A DNA stretch of 64,000 nucleotides from assembly GCA_001464475.1 (NCBI GenBank), contig LNDX01000012.1:39556-103555 (forward strand). Reading direction: 5' to 3'. The number at the start of each line of letters is the position of its first letter. Within the stretch, counting starts at the first letter, position 1. This DNA is from Flavobacteriaceae bacterium Ga0077528. Lineage in GTDB: Bacteria > Bacteroidota > Bacteroidia > Flavobacteriales > Flavobacteriaceae. Below are positions 29,041 to 38,753 of this stretch, piece after piece. The notes beneath the pieces are model-generated. The model was given only the letters and a program-made list of their open reading frames with translations, searched no databases and was not told the origin of the DNA. Both the position numbers and the translations under genes were made by a program.

Positions 29041-29060
29041 TTATTCAAATCTTACTCAGA

Positions 29061-29366
29061 TTAAACTTTAATTTCTACTTCAACACCACTTGGTAACTCT
29101 AATTTCATTAGAGCATCAATAGTTTTTGAAGATGAAGAGTAAATATCTAATAATCTTTTGTATGACATTACTTCAAACTGCTCTCTCGATTTTTTATTAA
29201 CGTGAGGAGAACGTAATACAGTAAATATTTTTTTGTGAGTTGGTAACGGAATTGGACCTGTTACAACAGCACCTGTGCTTTTCACAGTTTTTACGATTTT
29301 CTCAGCTGATTTATCAACCAACATGTGATCGTAAGATTTTAATTTTATTCTAATTTTTTGACTCAT
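29061..29366 (-). CDS. rpsJ: 30S ribosomal protein S10
   Basis: 101-residue small-subunit head protein, also NusE of antitermination complexes. [19 protein letters not shown] and the signature [20 protein letters not shown] are intact. In E. coli it heads the S10 operon; here it is the last gene of the str-type transcript, cut from rplC by a terminator. Confidence 0.98.
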   Translation of the reverse strand: MSQKIRIKLKSYDHMLVDKSAEKIVKTVKSTGAVVTGPIPLPTHKKIFTVLRSPHVNKKSREQFEVMSYKRLLDIYSSSSKTIDALMKLELPSGVEVEIKV

Positions 29367-29377
29367 CTTGTTAAAAA

Positions 29378-31534
29378 TTAAGCGTTACCTTTTGCTTTTT
29401 TGATAACTTCTTCTGAAATATTAGAAGGAGTTTGTTCATAATGTGAAAATTCCATTGTAGAAGTTGCTCTACCTGAAGATAATGTTCTTAATGTTGTAAC
29501 ATATCCAAACATTTCTGATAAAGGCACATTAGCTTTGATAGTTTTAGCTCCATTTCTGTCACCCATATCATTTACTTGACCTCTACGACGGTTAATATCA
29601 CCAACGATATCTCCCATGTTTTCTTCTGGAGTAATTACTTCCATTTTCATAATTGGCTCAAGGATAACAGCACCTGCAGCTTTCGCTACTTCTTTGTATC
29701 CCATCTTAGCTGCTAATTCAAAAGAAAGCGCATCAGAATCTACTGGGTGGAAAGATCCATCCAATAAGGTTACTTTTAAACTATCTACTTGATATCCAGC
29801 TAATGGACCAGTTTTCATTGCTTCTCTAAAACCTTTCTCTACAGAAGGAATATATTCTTTAGGAACGTTTCCACCTTTAACTTCGTTAACGAATTGTAAC
29901 CCTACAGGTACTTTTCCATCAACTTCATCTGCAGGCTCAAGTCTAAATACGATATCTCCGAATTTACCACGACCTCCAGATTGTTTTTTGTAAGTCTCTC
30001 TGTGTTGAGCAGATTTTGTGAAAGCTTCTTTGTATTCTACTTGAGGTTCACCTTGGTTAACTTCAACTTTGAATTCACGTTTCATACGATCTACAAGAAT
30101 GTCTAAGTGCAACTCACCCATACCTGAGATAATAGTTTGACCTGAAGCCTCATCTGTTCTTACAGTAAACGTTGGATCCTCTTCAGCTAATTTAGCTAAA
30201 GCCATACCCATTTTATCAACGTCTGCTTTAGTTTTTGGTTCAATAGCAATACCAATTACAGGCGCAGGGAATTTCATTGACTCAAGAATAATTGGGTGTT
30301 TTTCATCACACATTGTATCTCCAGTCTTGATATCTTTAAATCCAACTGCCGCACCAATATCTCCAGCCTCGATAAAATCGATTGGGTTTTGTTTGTTAGC
30401 ATGCATTTGGTAAATACGAGAAATTCTTTCTTTGTTTCCAGAACGAGTATTTAAGATATAAGAACCTGCATCTAAACGACCTGAATATGCACGGAAGAAA
30501 GCTAAACGACCAACATAAGGGTCAGTAGCAATTTTAAATGCAAGAGCAGCGAACGGCTCTTTTACATCAGGACGACGTAAGATTTTAGTTTGATCTTCTT
30601 CTAATAAATCAGCATCATCAGGGTGAATACCTTGAATACCTTCTTTATCTAAAGGAGATGGTAAATATTTACAAACAGCATCTAACATGAATTGAACTCC
30701 TTTGTTTTTGAAAGAAGAACCCGCAATCATAGGAATGATAGCCATGTCCATAGTAGCTGCACGTAAAGCATTATTTATTTCTTCTTCTGTGATAGAATCT
30801 TGATCTTCCATATATTTATCAAGCAGATTTTCATCATAATCAGCAACTGCTTCAATAAGTATATCTCTATATTGCTTAACTTCAGCAACCATATCAGCTG
30901 GTATATCAATTATATCAAAAGTTGCACCTTGAGTTGCATCATGCCATACAATTGCTTGATTTTTTACTAAATCAACTACACCTCTAAAATCATTCTCTTC
31001 ACCAATTGGTAAAGTGATTGCAACTGCATTTGATTTTAGCATATCTCTTACTTGTTGACAAACTGCCAAAAAGTTAGATCCTTGACGGTCCATTTTATTA
31101 ACAAATCCCATACGTGGAACTCTATATTGATCAGCAAGTCTCCAGTTAGTTTCTGATTGTGGCTCAACACCATCAACAGCAGAAAACAAGAAAACTAAAC
31201 CATCAAGTACACGTAAAGAACGGTTTACCTCTACAGTAAAGTCAACGTGTCCAGGAGTATCAATAATATTAAAGTGATAAGGTTGTGATTCTGGCAATAA
31301 TTTCCCTTGTTCTGTTGGAAAATTCCACTCACAAGTTGTAGCAGCAGAAGTAATTGTAATACCTCTTTCTTGCTCTTGTGCCATCCAGTCCATTGTTGCA
31401 GCACCATCGTGCACCTCACCAATTTTATGTGATTTACCAGTGTAAAATAATATACGCTCAGTTGTTGTTGTTTTACCAGCATCAATGTGAGCTGCAATAC
31501 CAATATTTCTCGTGAATTTTAAATCTCTAGCCAT
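29378..31534 (-). CDS. fusA: Elongation factor G
   Basis: Translocation GTPase, 718 residues and full length. G1 [16 protein letters not shown]2 region [11 protein letters not shown]3 DTPGHVDF and G4 NKMDR are present, followed by domains II to V including the [11 protein letters not shown] segment of domain IV. The usual partner tuf is not in this window. Flanked 11 nt each side by rpsG and rpsJ. Confidence 0.98.
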   Translation of the reverse strand: MARDLKFTRNIGIAAHIDAGKTTTTERILFYTGKSHKIGEVHDGAATMDWMAQEQERGITITSAATTCEWNFPTEQGKLLPESQPYHFNIIDTPGHVDFTVEVNRSLRVLDGLVFLFSAVDGVEPQSETNWRLADQYRVPRMGFVNKMDRQGSNFLAVCQQVRDMLKSNAVAITLPIGEENDFRGVVDLVKNQAIVWHDATQGATFDIIDIPADMVAEVKQYRDILIEAVADYDENLLDKYMEDQDSITEEEINNALRAATMDMAIIPMIAGSSFKNKGVQFMLDAVCKYLPSPLDKEGIQGIHPDDADLLEEDQTKILRRPDVKEPFAALAFKIATDPYVGRLAFFRAYSGRLDAGSYILNTRSGNKERISRIYQMHANKQNPIDFIEAGDIGAAVGFKDIKTGDTMCDEKHPIILESMKFPAPVIGIAIEPKTKADVDKMGMALAKLAEEDPTFTVRTDEASGQTIISGMGELHLDILVDRMKREFKVEVNQGEPQVEYKEAFTKSAQHRETYKKQSGGRGKFGDIVFRLEPADEVDGKVPVGLQFVNEVKGGNVPKEYIPSVEKGFREAMKTGPLAGYQVDSLKVTLLDGSFHPVDSDALSFELAAKMGYKEVAKAAGAVILEPIMKMEVITPEENMGDIVGDINRRRGQVNDMGDRNGAKTIKANVPLSEMFGYVTTLRTLSSGRATSTMEFSHYEQTPSNISEEVIKKAKGNA

Positions 31535-31545
31535 TTCTGTATGTA

Positions 31546-32022
31546 TTAAAATCTAAAGTGTGAGAATGCTTTGTTTGCTTCAGCCATTTTGTGAGTATCC
31601 ATTCTCTTTTTAACAGCAGCACCTTCTTCTTTAGCAGCAGCTAAAATTTCAGAAGCTAGTTTTTGAGCCATAGATTTCTCATTTCTTCTACGAGCATAAA
31701 GAAGCATCCACTTCATTGCCATAGAAATTTTTCTATCTGGTCTGATTTGCATTGGAATTTGAAAAGTAGCTCCACCAACTCTACGACTACGTACTTCTAC
31801 GTGAGGCATAACGTTAGTTAAAGCATCTTTCCATACTTCTAATGCTGATTTTTCGTCATTGTTTTTCTTTGCTTCTACGATGTCAATTGCATCATAAAAT
31901 ACTTTAAAAGCTGTAGATTTTTTACCATCCCACATTAAGTTGTTTACAAAACGTGTTACCAATTGGTCATTAAACCTTGGATCTGGTAAAAGAGGTCTTT
32001 TCTTTGCTGCTCTTTTTCTCAT
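31546..32022 (-). CDS. rpsG: 30S ribosomal protein S7
   Basis: 158-residue initiator of 30S head assembly. Contains [20 protein letters not shown], the signature [19 protein letters not shown] and the C-terminal helix with [15 protein letters not shown]. Often the translational regulator of the str operon in other bacteria. 25 nt after rpsL. Confidence 0.98.
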   Translation of the reverse strand: MRKRAAKKRPLLPDPRFNDQLVTRFVNNLMWDGKKSTAFKVFYDAIDIVEAKKNNDEKSALEVWKDALTNVMPHVEVRSRRVGGATFQIPMQIRPDRKISMAMKWMLLYARRRNEKSMAQKLASEILAAAKEEGAAVKKRMDTHKMAEANKAFSHFRF

Positions 32023-32047
32023 GTCTTTTCTTTTTGAGTTTTAAAAA

Positions 32048-32431
32048 TTACTTTTTCGCCTCTTTTGGACGTTTTGCACCATACTTAGATCTACGTTGCG
32101 TTCTTCCAGCTACACCTGATGTATCAAGCGCACCACGAACGATGTGGTATCTAACTCCTGGTAAATCTTTTACTCTTCCGCCTCTCACTAATACTATCGA
32201 GTGCTCTTGTAAATTGTGTCCTTCACCTGGGATGTAAGCATTCACTTCATTTCCATTAGTCAAACGTACACGCGCAACTTTACGCATTGCAGAGTTTGGT
32301 TTTTTTGGAGTAGTAGTGTAAACACGCGTACAAACACCTCTTCTTTGAGGACAAGAATCTAAAGCAACCGATTTACTCTTCTTAGTGATTTGAGTTCTTC
32401 CTGTTCTTACTAATTGTTGAATTGTTGGCAT
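32048..32431 (-). CDS. rpsL: 30S ribosomal protein S12
   Basis: 127-residue decoding-centre protein. The two streptomycin-resistance positions look wild type: Lys43 in [11 protein letters not shown] and the later Lys in [13 protein letters not shown], whose PGVRYH follows the usual methylthiolated Asp. First gene of the ribosomal region, with a promoter and a small hairpin in its leader. Confidence 0.98.
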
Positions 32432-32465
32432 AATTAAATACTAATTTTTCTTTTATTTATTAATT

Positions 32466-32481
32466 CCCCACTTTTTAGGGG
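32466..32481 (-). promoter_or_regulatory. Small GC hairpin in the rpsL leader
   Basis: On the minus strand CCCC, eight A/T/G bases, GGGG, placed between the -7 element and the rpsL start. In this AT-rich region a four-base C/G stem in the 5' leader is notable. It could affect mRNA stability or be a binding site; no partner is known. Confidence 0.4.
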
Positions 32482-32484
32482 TTG

Positions 32485-32492
32485 CAAATGTA
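32485..32492 (-). promoter_or_regulatory. Putative rpsL -7 element
   Basis: Minus strand TACATTTG, matching TAnnTTTG, 53 nt before the rpsL ATG. No clean TTTG was seen at the expected -33 distance, only an A/T tract. Confidence 0.55.
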
Positions 32493-32627
32493 GTAATTAT
32501 TTTTAATAAAAAAAATCATAATTCATTAATTTTCAATAACATTTCTTTACTAATGAAAATTTATATTAAACTCTGAAATTTTACGTTATTTTTACAACGG
32601 CAACAAATATTAGAACGGCTAGCTCTA

Positions 32628-32722
32628 TAGCCCTGATGCAAGGGAAAATCCTTTTTTGTAAAAAAAGATTTGGAAAGGCAGCAGGAATAAGGATTACAAA
32701 TAAAACCCAAGTCATTCGCTTC
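32628..32722 (+). repeat. Structured intergenic element, copy B (Flavo-1-like candidate)
   Basis: Starts TAGCCCTGATGCAAGGG, contains AAAGGCAGCAGGA and GGATTAC, ends CATTCGCTTC. The central hairpin is CTTTTTT (32651-32657) with AAAAAAG (32661-32667). Closest to copy A. The element ends 5 nt before the ATG of the outer-membrane protein, so it would form most of that gene's 5' leader. Confidence 0.8.
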
Positions 32723-32727
32723 TTAAA

Positions 32728-34392
32728 ATGAAACAACTAATTTTAATTTTCATATTTCTATTTTCCCTAAATAGTTTTGGGCAAAATAGGTATTTGAAGA
32801 TTATTGGTAAAAATGACAAGCAAACTAAAATTATCGATTCTGTAGGTTATTCTAAATCTTTTAGTAATGCAAAAGGTGTTGTTGATGAAACAAAATTATT
32901 TTCGGAAAAGTTGTTGAAAGTAGGTTTTTTAGAACAAGAAATTATTGAAAGTAAAAAGGAAAATGACAGCACTTTTTTATACCTATATAATATAGGTGAA
33001 AAAACTAATTTTATACATATATATATAGGTAAAGATTATGCCGTTAAAAATTGGGGTATTTATGAAGTTAAAAATGACACTTTGAAATTGCCTTTTGTTG
33101 AAAGCGAAGCCTTTTTGAATTCGACTTTGAAACAATTAGAAACAAAAGGTTTTTCGATGGCTAAAGTGAAATTACTGAATATTAAAAATAAAAACGGTCT
33201 TGTTACCGCCGACTTGAATGTAAAAACGGAACAAAAGCGTCAATTGAATGATATTGTAATTAATGGATATAACAAATTTCCGGAAGGTCATAAGAAAAAT
33301 CTAAAACGACTATATAAAAAAAGAGTTTTCAATCAGCAGAATTTAGAAAAACTTTACAAAGACATTGAGCAATATCGGTTTGTAAAGCAAACTAAATATC
33401 CTGAGATTTTGTTTACCAAAGATTCCACAAAAGTTTATGTTTATTTGGAAAAAGCAAAAGCGAATAACTTTGATGGTTTTATTGGTTTTTCTAACGATGA
33501 AAATTCTAAAGTTATTTTTAATGGTTATTTGGATTTGACTTTGAATAACATTTTAAATTCAGGTGAAAAAATAGCTTTGTATTGGAAAAGCAATGGTGAA
33601 GATCAAAAGACTTTTAATCTAGGCTTAGAACTTCCTTATATTTTCAAAAGCCCAATTGGTTTGAAAGCGCAATTAAACATTTTCAAACAAGACAGTACCT
33701 TTCAAAATACTCAAACTTCTATCGACTTAGGTTATTATTTTAATTACAATACTAGATTGTATTTGGGTTATCAATCGGCCGAATCAAGTGATATTAATAA
33801 TGTAAACACCTCTACTATAAGTGACTTTGAAAACCAATTTATTACATCAACTTTTGAGTTTGTCGATTTTAAACAAGATGATTTTTTGTTTCCTGAAAAA
33901 AGTAATTATAGTTTGAAAATTGGAACAGGAAAACGCGAGTCCAAATTTCAAAGTAATTCGCAGTTTTTTGGAAGTTTGAATTTGAAACACAATTTGTATC
34001 TCAACAATAAAAATGTCGTCAATTTAAAAACTCAGAATTTCTATTTGCTAAGTGATGACTATATTATTAATGAATTGCATCGTTTTGGCGGTATCAATTC
34101 GATTCGAGGTTTTAATGAGAATAGTTTGCAAGGCAACATCTTCTCCTCTATTTTGACTGAATATCGCTATATACTTTCGCCAAATATTTATGTGCATTCC
34201 ATAATTGATTATGGTTATTTTCAAGATAAAACTACCAATACAAAAGGCAATCTTCTTGGACTTGGTTTCGGATTTGGATTGTTTACAAAAAACGGACTTT
34301 TCAATTTGATTTACGCCAACGGAAGCACCAACGAACAAGCCATAAAACTTTCTAATTCTATTGTTCATATTAGTTTGAAAGCTACCTTTTAA
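32728..34392 (+). CDS. BamA/TamA-family outer membrane protein
   Basis: A 554-residue outer-membrane protein. Signal peptide (LILIFIFLFSLNSFGQ), a periplasmic region with one or two POTRA-like modules (about 165-250, with DIVINGYNKFP), then a C-terminal 16-strand-type barrel. The RGFNENSLQG segment near 453-462 corresponds to the VRGY/F motif of lid loop 6 in the Omp85 family. It ends in Phe, as barrel proteins often do. Shorter than BamA, so more like a TamA or accessory Omp85 protein. Preceded immediately by structured element B. Substrate unknown. Confidence 0.8.
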   Translation: MKQLILIFIFLFSLNSFGQNRYLKIIGKNDKQTKIIDSVGYSKSFSNAKGVVDETKLFSEKLLKVGFLEQEIIESKKENDSTFLYLYNIGEKTNFIHIYIGKDYAVKNWGIYEVKNDTLKLPFVESEAFLNSTLKQLETKGFSMAKVKLLNIKNKNGLVTADLNVKTEQKRQLNDIVINGYNKFPEGHKKNLKRLYKKRVFNQQNLEKLYKDIEQYRFVKQTKYPEILFTKDSTKVYVYLEKAKANNFDGFIGFSNDENSKVIFNGYLDLTLNNILNSGEKIALYWKSNGEDQKTFNLGLELPYIFKSPIGLKAQLNIFKQDSTFQNTQTSIDLGYYFNYNTRLYLGYQSAESSDINNVNTSTISDFENQFITSTFEFVDFKQDDFLFPEKSNYSLKIGTGKRESKFQSNSQFFGSLNLKHNLYLNNKNVVNLKTQNFYLLSDDYIINELHRFGGINSIRGFNENSLQGNIFSSILTEYRYILSPNIYVHSIIDYGYFQDKTTNTKGNLLGLGFGFGLFTKNGLFNLIYANGSTNEQAIKLSNSIVHISLKATF

Positions 34393-34433
34393 ACTCTTAC
34401 TCATTTAAACTTTTAAACCTTCTTAAAAAAGTT

Positions 34434-34441
34434 TACCTTTG
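34434..34441 (+). promoter_or_regulatory. -7 element of rlmB, predicting a leaderless or near-leaderless mRNA
   Basis: TACCTTTG (TAnnTTTG) ends only 4 nt before the rlmB ATG at 34446. Transcription normally begins a few bases after this element, so the transcript would start at or next to the start codon. Confidence 0.55.
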
Positions 34442-34445
34442 CGCC

Positions 34446-35180
34446 ATGGAAAAAGAAAACCAAATCTTCGGAATTAGAGCAATTATAGAAGCTATAAATG
34501 CAGGAAAAGAAATCGATAAAGTATTCGTTCAAAGCGATGCTCAAAGCGAATTGATGCAGGAATTGATGAAAGCTATGAAAAAAAATAGCATCAATTTCTC
34601 TTATGTTCCTGTAGAAAAATTAAACCGATTAACTCCAAATAATCACCAAGGTGCGGTGGCAACCATTGCTCCTATTTCGTTTGTAAAGCTAGAAACTCTT
34701 GTTGACAGCGTTGTAGAAAGCGGAAAAATGCCTTTGTTTTTAATCCTTGACCAATTGAGCGATGCTAGAAATTTTGGTGCTATAATTAGAACTGCCGAAT
34801 GTACTGGAGTTGACGGAATTATTGTTCAAAAAACAGGTTCCGCACCTGTGAATGGCGATACTGTAAAAACTTCAGCTGGAGCAGTTTTTAATGTGCCTAT
34901 TTGCAAAGTAGATCATATCAAAGATGCGATTTTCTATCTGCAAGGAAGCGGAATCAAAACTGTTGCTGCAACAGAAAAAACAGAAGATAGTATTTATGAT
35001 ATTTCTCTAAACGAACCGGTTGCAATCATCATGGGAAGCGAAGACAGAGGAATCAATCCATCGGTTTTGAAAATTGTTGATGCTAAAGGAAAACTACCTA
35101 TGTTCGGAACTATTGGTTCGCTGAATGTTTCTGTGGCTTGTGGAGCATTTTTGTATGAGACTGTTAGACAGAGACAATAA
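34446..35180 (+). CDS. rlmB: 23S rRNA (guanosine-2'-O-)-methyltransferase RlmB
   Basis: SPOUT-class rRNA 2'-O-methyltransferase acting on the 23S rRNA P-loop guanosine. 244 residues. An N-terminal substrate-binding domain (IFGIRAIIEAINAGKEIDKV) is followed by the knotted catalytic domain with motif 1 DQLSDARNFGAIIRTAE, motif 2 IIMGSEDRGI and motif 3 GSLNVSVACGAFLYE. The promoter lies almost on the ATG. Confidence 0.94.
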   Translation: MEKENQIFGIRAIIEAINAGKEIDKVFVQSDAQSELMQELMKAMKKNSINFSYVPVEKLNRLTPNNHQGAVATIAPISFVKLETLVDSVVESGKMPLFLILDQLSDARNFGAIIRTAECTGVDGIIVQKTGSAPVNGDTVKTSAGAVFNVPICKVDHIKDAIFYLQGSGIKTVAATEKTEDSIYDISLNEPVAIIMGSEDRGINPSVLKIVDAKGKLPMFGTIGSLNVSVACGAFLYETVRQRQ

Positions 35181-35202
35181 TATTTTACAAAATATTTTTT
35201 AA

Positions 35203-35697
35203 ATGAAATCTAGTCTAAAAATTTCATCGATAGTTCTAATCTTAATTATAAATTTTTTAATAGGAATTCTATTTTGGACAATTTTCATTAACTCCGGAAT
35301 AAAAGTATTTGAATTTGAGTTTTGGAAAGATATCCCTCTACTTTTATTATTAATATTATTTCTTGAAATATTCGCATTAAGTTTACTCCTGAATCTTAAA
35401 ACCATTATAATTGAAAAGGATAAAATTATTTTTCAAAATATCATATTTCCATTCATAAAAAAGAAAAGACTATTTTCTTTTTACGACTTTTCAAAATTTG
35501 TAGATGAACATTCAAGATACGATTCGTATGAAACACTATGGTTATTTAAAAATGGAAAATTAGAAGACCGAATCTCAAGTTTTTATTTTTCAAATTACAC
35601 AAAACTAAAATTTGAAATTAAAATTAAAAATAAAGGAAAGTTGAAAATAGGTGTTTTCAAACAGATATATTTTATTTTTGGTGGAAAATTAAACTAA
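35203..35697 (+). CDS. Small membrane protein, function unknown
   Basis: 164 residues. Two hydrophobic helices at about 7-28 and 44-66 are followed by a cytoplasmic or periplasmic beta-rich part with a KTIIIEKDKIIFQN opening that resembles PH-like domains of small bacterial membrane proteins. Starts 22 nt after rlmB, same strand, so it may share the rlmB transcript. No assigned role. Confidence 0.65.
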   Translation: MKSSLKISSIVLILIINFLIGILFWTIFINSGIKVFEFEFWKDIPLLLLLILFLEIFALSLLLNLKTIIIEKDKIIFQNIIFPFIKKKRLFSFYDFSKFVDEHSRYDSYETLWLFKNGKLEDRISSFYFSNYTKLKFEIKIKNKGKLKIGVFKQIYFIFGGKLN

Positions 35698-35703
35698 AAA
35701 CTA

Positions 35704-36471
35704 TCATTCTTCCTTATTCTCCTTAAAAACATAAACATATTTCACAGGTTCAGCTAAAATTTCTTCATACTCAACCATTAGTTCTTCAGGTTTTGGTGGA
35801 TTTACGAAGTTGCCGTTTTCATCAAATCGTTTCATAAAGGCATCTTCTTGCGGATTGAAATCGGGTTTTTCCCAATCGTATTGAATGTCTTTTACGTAAT
35901 CAGGAGTTTTGAATCGTACTGCAAAAACAAATCCTGTTAGTAATCCTGCTAAATGTCCTTCCCATGAAATTTTGTGGTCTACATCTGGAAAAACATACCA
36001 AATCATTCCACCATATAAAACAACAACGGCAAGTGATAATGCCATCAATCGATAATATTTGGTCATCATTCCTTTAAAGAAAATGAAGGAAACCAAAACA
36101 TAAATTAATCCGCTGGCGCCAATGTGATAGGATTCGCGACCAATAATCCAAGTGATTATACCTGAAAATAGTATTCCGTATACCAAAACTTTTAGTGAAA
36201 CTTCTCTGTAAAAATAAATTAGCGCAGTTGTTAAAATAAAAAGTGGCAACGAATTATTGGCGATATGACTCAAATCACCATGCAAAAACGGACTAAAAAC
36301 TACACCTTGCAATCCTGAGAAAGTTCTTGGCAGAATTCCGTGATTGTTTAAATCTAAGTTGAACGAATTGTCAATGTAAAATACAAACCAAATCACAACC
36401 AACAAAAACGTTGGAACAATCCACGTTGATGGTGAAAATTTAAAATGGTTTATTTCGTTATTGTGTCTCAT
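35704..36471 (-). CDS. Rhomboid family intramembrane serine protease
   Basis: 255 residues with six or so transmembrane helices. The catalytic Ser lies in IGASGLIYVLVS (GxSG) and the catalytic His in WEGHLAGLLTGF; the HGDLSHIANNSLPLF segment matches the HxxxxHxxxN region of rhomboids. A soluble C-terminal tail of about 60 residues follows the last helix. Cleaves membrane proteins within the bilayer; targets unknown. Convergent with the 164-residue gene. Confidence 0.92.
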   Translation of the reverse strand: MRHNNEINHFKFSPSTWIVPTFLLVVIWFVFYIDNSFNLDLNNHGILPRTFSGLQGVVFSPFLHGDLSHIANNSLPLFILTTALIYFYREVSLKVLVYGILFSGIITWIIGRESYHIGASGLIYVLVSFIFFKGMMTKYYRLMALSLAVVVLYGGMIWYVFPDVDHKISWEGHLAGLLTGFVFAVRFKTPDYVKDIQYDWEKPDFNPQEDAFMKRFDENGNFVNPPKPEELMVEYEEILAEPVKYVYVFKENKEE

Positions 36472-36588
36472 AGTGACAATTGATTTATCAAAAATACAAC
36501 CAATAATTATTTAATGCTATTTTGTCAGAGTTTCTATTTTAATAAGTGCTGTTTTGAAAATTGATTTTTACAAAAGTGGAAAACTATC

Positions 36589-36677
36589 TAGCCCTGATTG
36601 CAGTGGCATCCCGAAACTTCGGGATAGAACGGAAAGCAGGAAAACGGATTGCAAAAAAAGAACAAACCATTCGCTCC
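36589..36677 (+). repeat. Structured intergenic element, copy C (Flavo-1-like candidate)
   Basis: Starts TAGCCCTGATTGCA, contains GAAAGCAGGA and GGATTGC, ends CATTCGCTCC. The central hairpin is ATCCCGAA (36608-36615) with TTCGGGAT (36618-36625). It ends 28 nt before the rarA ATG, so it probably lies in the rarA leader if transcription starts upstream of it. Confidence 0.8.
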
Positions 36678-36705
36678 AAAAAAATTAAATCCGTAATTTT
36701 ACCAC

Positions 36706-37983
36706 ATGGAAGCACCTTTAGCCGAACGCATTCGTCCGCAGAAATTAGAAGATTACATTAGTCAGTTGCACTTGGTGGGACCGAGCGGTTCGTTAACGCA
36801 ACAGATTGCTCGTGGCGTTATTCCGTCAATGATTTTTTGGGGTTCGCCTGGAACTGGAAAAACCACTTTGGCACAGATTATTGCTAAGCAAAGTAATCGT
36901 CCGTTTTATGAATTGAGTGCGATAAATAGTGGTGTGAAAGACATTCGCGATGTGATTGAAAAAGCAAAACAAAGTGGCGGATTGTTCACGGCTAAAAATC
37001 CAATTTTGTTTATTGATGAGATTCATCGTTTTAGTAAATCTCAGCAAGATTCGCTTTTGGCAGCAGTCGAAAAAGGTTGGGTAACATTGATTGGTGCTAC
37101 AACTGAAAATCCGAGTTTTGAAGTTATTCCTGCGTTATTGTCACGTTGTCAGGTTTATGTTTTAAATCCGTTTTCGAAAGAAGATTTATTAGCGCTTTTG
37201 GAACGAGCAATGAAATTAGACACAATAATTTCTTCCAAAAAAATAAAAATCAAAGAATCAGAGGCGTTGTTGCGCCTTTCTGGTGGCGATGGACGCAAAC
37301 TATTAAATATTTTTGAATTGGTTGTAAACGCAAGCCCTGAAGGTCAAATTACAATTACCAATGAAAAAGTTTTGGAATTAGTACAACAAAATACAGTATT
37401 GTATGACAAAACTGGTGAGCAACATTATGATATTGTTTCGGCTTTTATAAAATCTATTCGTGGAAGCGACCCAAATGGAGCTGTTTATTGGTTGGCTCGA
37501 ATGATTGAAGGAGGCGAAGATGTGAAATTTATAGCCAGAAGAATGTTGATTTTATCAAGTGAAGACATTGGAAATGCTAATCCGACTGCTTTTATTATGG
37601 CGAATAATACTTTTCAAGCCGTTTCCACAATTGGTTATCCTGAAAGTAGAATTATCCTAAGTCAGTGTGCTGTTTATTTAGCAACTTCTCCAAAAAGTAA
37701 TGCAAGTTATATGGCAATTGGCGAAGCGCAAGCTATTGTAAAGCAAACTGGTGATTTACCGGTACCAATTCACTTACGAAATGCTCCGACCAAATTAATG
37801 AAGGAATTAGGTTATGGTGATGAATACCAATATTCTCACAATTACGCAAATAATTTTAGCGAACAAGAATATTTACCTGATGCTATTAAGGAAACAAAAT
37901 TCTACAATCCTGGAAATAATTCCAGAGAAAATGGAACGAGAGAATTTTTAAAAAATCGTTGGAAAGATAAATACAATTATTAG
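36706..37983 (+). CDS. rarA: Replication-associated recombination protein A (RarA/MgsA)
   Basis: AAA+ ATPase acting at stalled replication forks. 425 residues. [18 protein letters not shown] is a typical start. Walker A is [12 protein letters not shown] (about 46-57), Walker [11 protein letters not shown], sensor 1 [10 protein letters not shown], and the C-terminal tetramerisation part has [16 protein letters not shown] and the MgsA signature around [11 protein letters not shown]. Preceded by structured element C. Confidence 0.94.
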   Translation: MEAPLAERIRPQKLEDYISQLHLVGPSGSLTQQIARGVIPSMIFWGSPGTGKTTLAQIIAKQSNRPFYELSAINSGVKDIRDVIEKAKQSGGLFTAKNPILFIDEIHRFSKSQQDSLLAAVEKGWVTLIGATTENPSFEVIPALLSRCQVYVLNPFSKEDLLALLERAMKLDTIISSKKIKIKESEALLRLSGGDGRKLLNIFELVVNASPEGQITITNEKVLELVQQNTVLYDKTGEQHYDIVSAFIKSIRGSDPNGAVYWLARMIEGGEDVKFIARRMLILSSEDIGNANPTAFIMANNTFQAVSTIGYPESRIILSQCAVYLATSPKSNASYMAIGEAQAIVKQTGDLPVPIHLRNAPTKLMKELGYGDEYQYSHNYANNFSEQEYLPDAIKETKFYNPGNNSRENGTREFLKNRWKDKYNY

Positions 37984-37994
37984 TGACTACTAAA

Positions 37995-38036
37995 TAGTGA
38001 TTAGTAATTAGTGATTAGTAATTAGTGATTAGCATA
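37995..38036. repeat. 14-bp tandem repeat between rarA and the nucleotidase gene
   Basis: TAGTGATTAGTAAT is repeated two full times and partly a third, just after the rarA stop codon in the gap between convergent genes. Same class of short word repeat as at other gaps here, but with its own word. No strong terminator hairpin accompanies it. Confidence 0.7.
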
Positions 38037-38063
38037 TAGTTTGGAATTTTAATTTTTTTTTAA

Positions 38064-38753
38064 TTACAAGTAATTTTTTAATTCTAATAAGTGATTCACT
38101 TGTCTGATATGAGAAGGAATTTCAATTTTACTTTCGTTAAAAAATATGGCATCAATTCCAAAATCTAATGCTCCTTTAACATCAGCATCTATACAGTCAC
38201 CAATCATAATACTATTTTGTTTATTAGCATTTGCCTTTGATAAAGCATACTCAAATATCTTAGGATTTGGTTTTTTTACACCAGCCATTTCCGAATTGGT
38301 TACAGAAATAAAATAATCTGAAATTCCTGAATTATTTAATTTTTTATATTGAACTTCTGCAAAACCATTGGTTATTATATGCAACTTATATTTAAGATTG
38401 AGATAGTCTAAAACTTCTTTTGCGCCATCAAATAACATGTTGTTTTCTGGCAAATAGGTAATATAATCAACTGACATTTGATTTATATCCTCATCAGAAA
38501 TTGAATAGTTTAGCGCATCAAACGAATCTTTCAATCTTTTGTAACGTAGTTCCTCGTGAGAAATTTTATCAACTTGATACAATTTCCAACACGCTTGATT
38601 GATTGGCGCGTAGATTTCTACAAACGATTTTGTATCCACTTTTGGGTGATTTTCTTTAAATATTTTATCAAATGCCAATTCAGAATTTTTATCAAAATCC
38701 CAAAGTGTATGATCTAAATCAAAGAAAATATCGGTAATTTTATTTTGAAACAT
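38064..38753 (-). CDS. yjjG: YjjG family noncanonical pyrimidine nucleotidase (HAD superfamily)
   Basis: HAD-type phosphatase that, in the named family, removes phosphate from noncanonical pyrimidine nucleotides. 229 residues. Motif I is FFDLDHTLWDF with the nucleophilic Asp, motif II LHIITNG, motif III Lys in KKPNPKIF, motif IV IGDCIDADVKGA. Starts one base after the stop of the 160-residue gene, so it appears to be the last gene of the ABC-exporter operon. Confidence 0.88.
   Translation of the reverse strand: MFQNKITDIFFDLDHTLWDFDKNSELAFDKIFKENHPKVDTKSFVEIYAPINQACWKLYQVDKISHEELRYKRLKDSFDALNYSISDEDINQMSVDYITYLPENNMLFDGAKEVLDYLNLKYKLHIITNGFAEVQYKKLNNSGISDYFISVTNSEMAGVKKPNPKIFEYALSKANANKQNSIMIGDCIDADVKGALDFGIDAIFFNESKIEIPSHIRQVNHLLELKNYL

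Noticed and set aside
36561..36761. Plus-strand 66-residue frame across structured element C
   Set aside because: It runs through the conserved repeat and into rarA in another frame; the other copies of the element are not open in the same way.
37995..38036. Possible mini CRISPR array
   Set aside because: The 14-bp units are contiguous without spacers and no cas gene is nearby.
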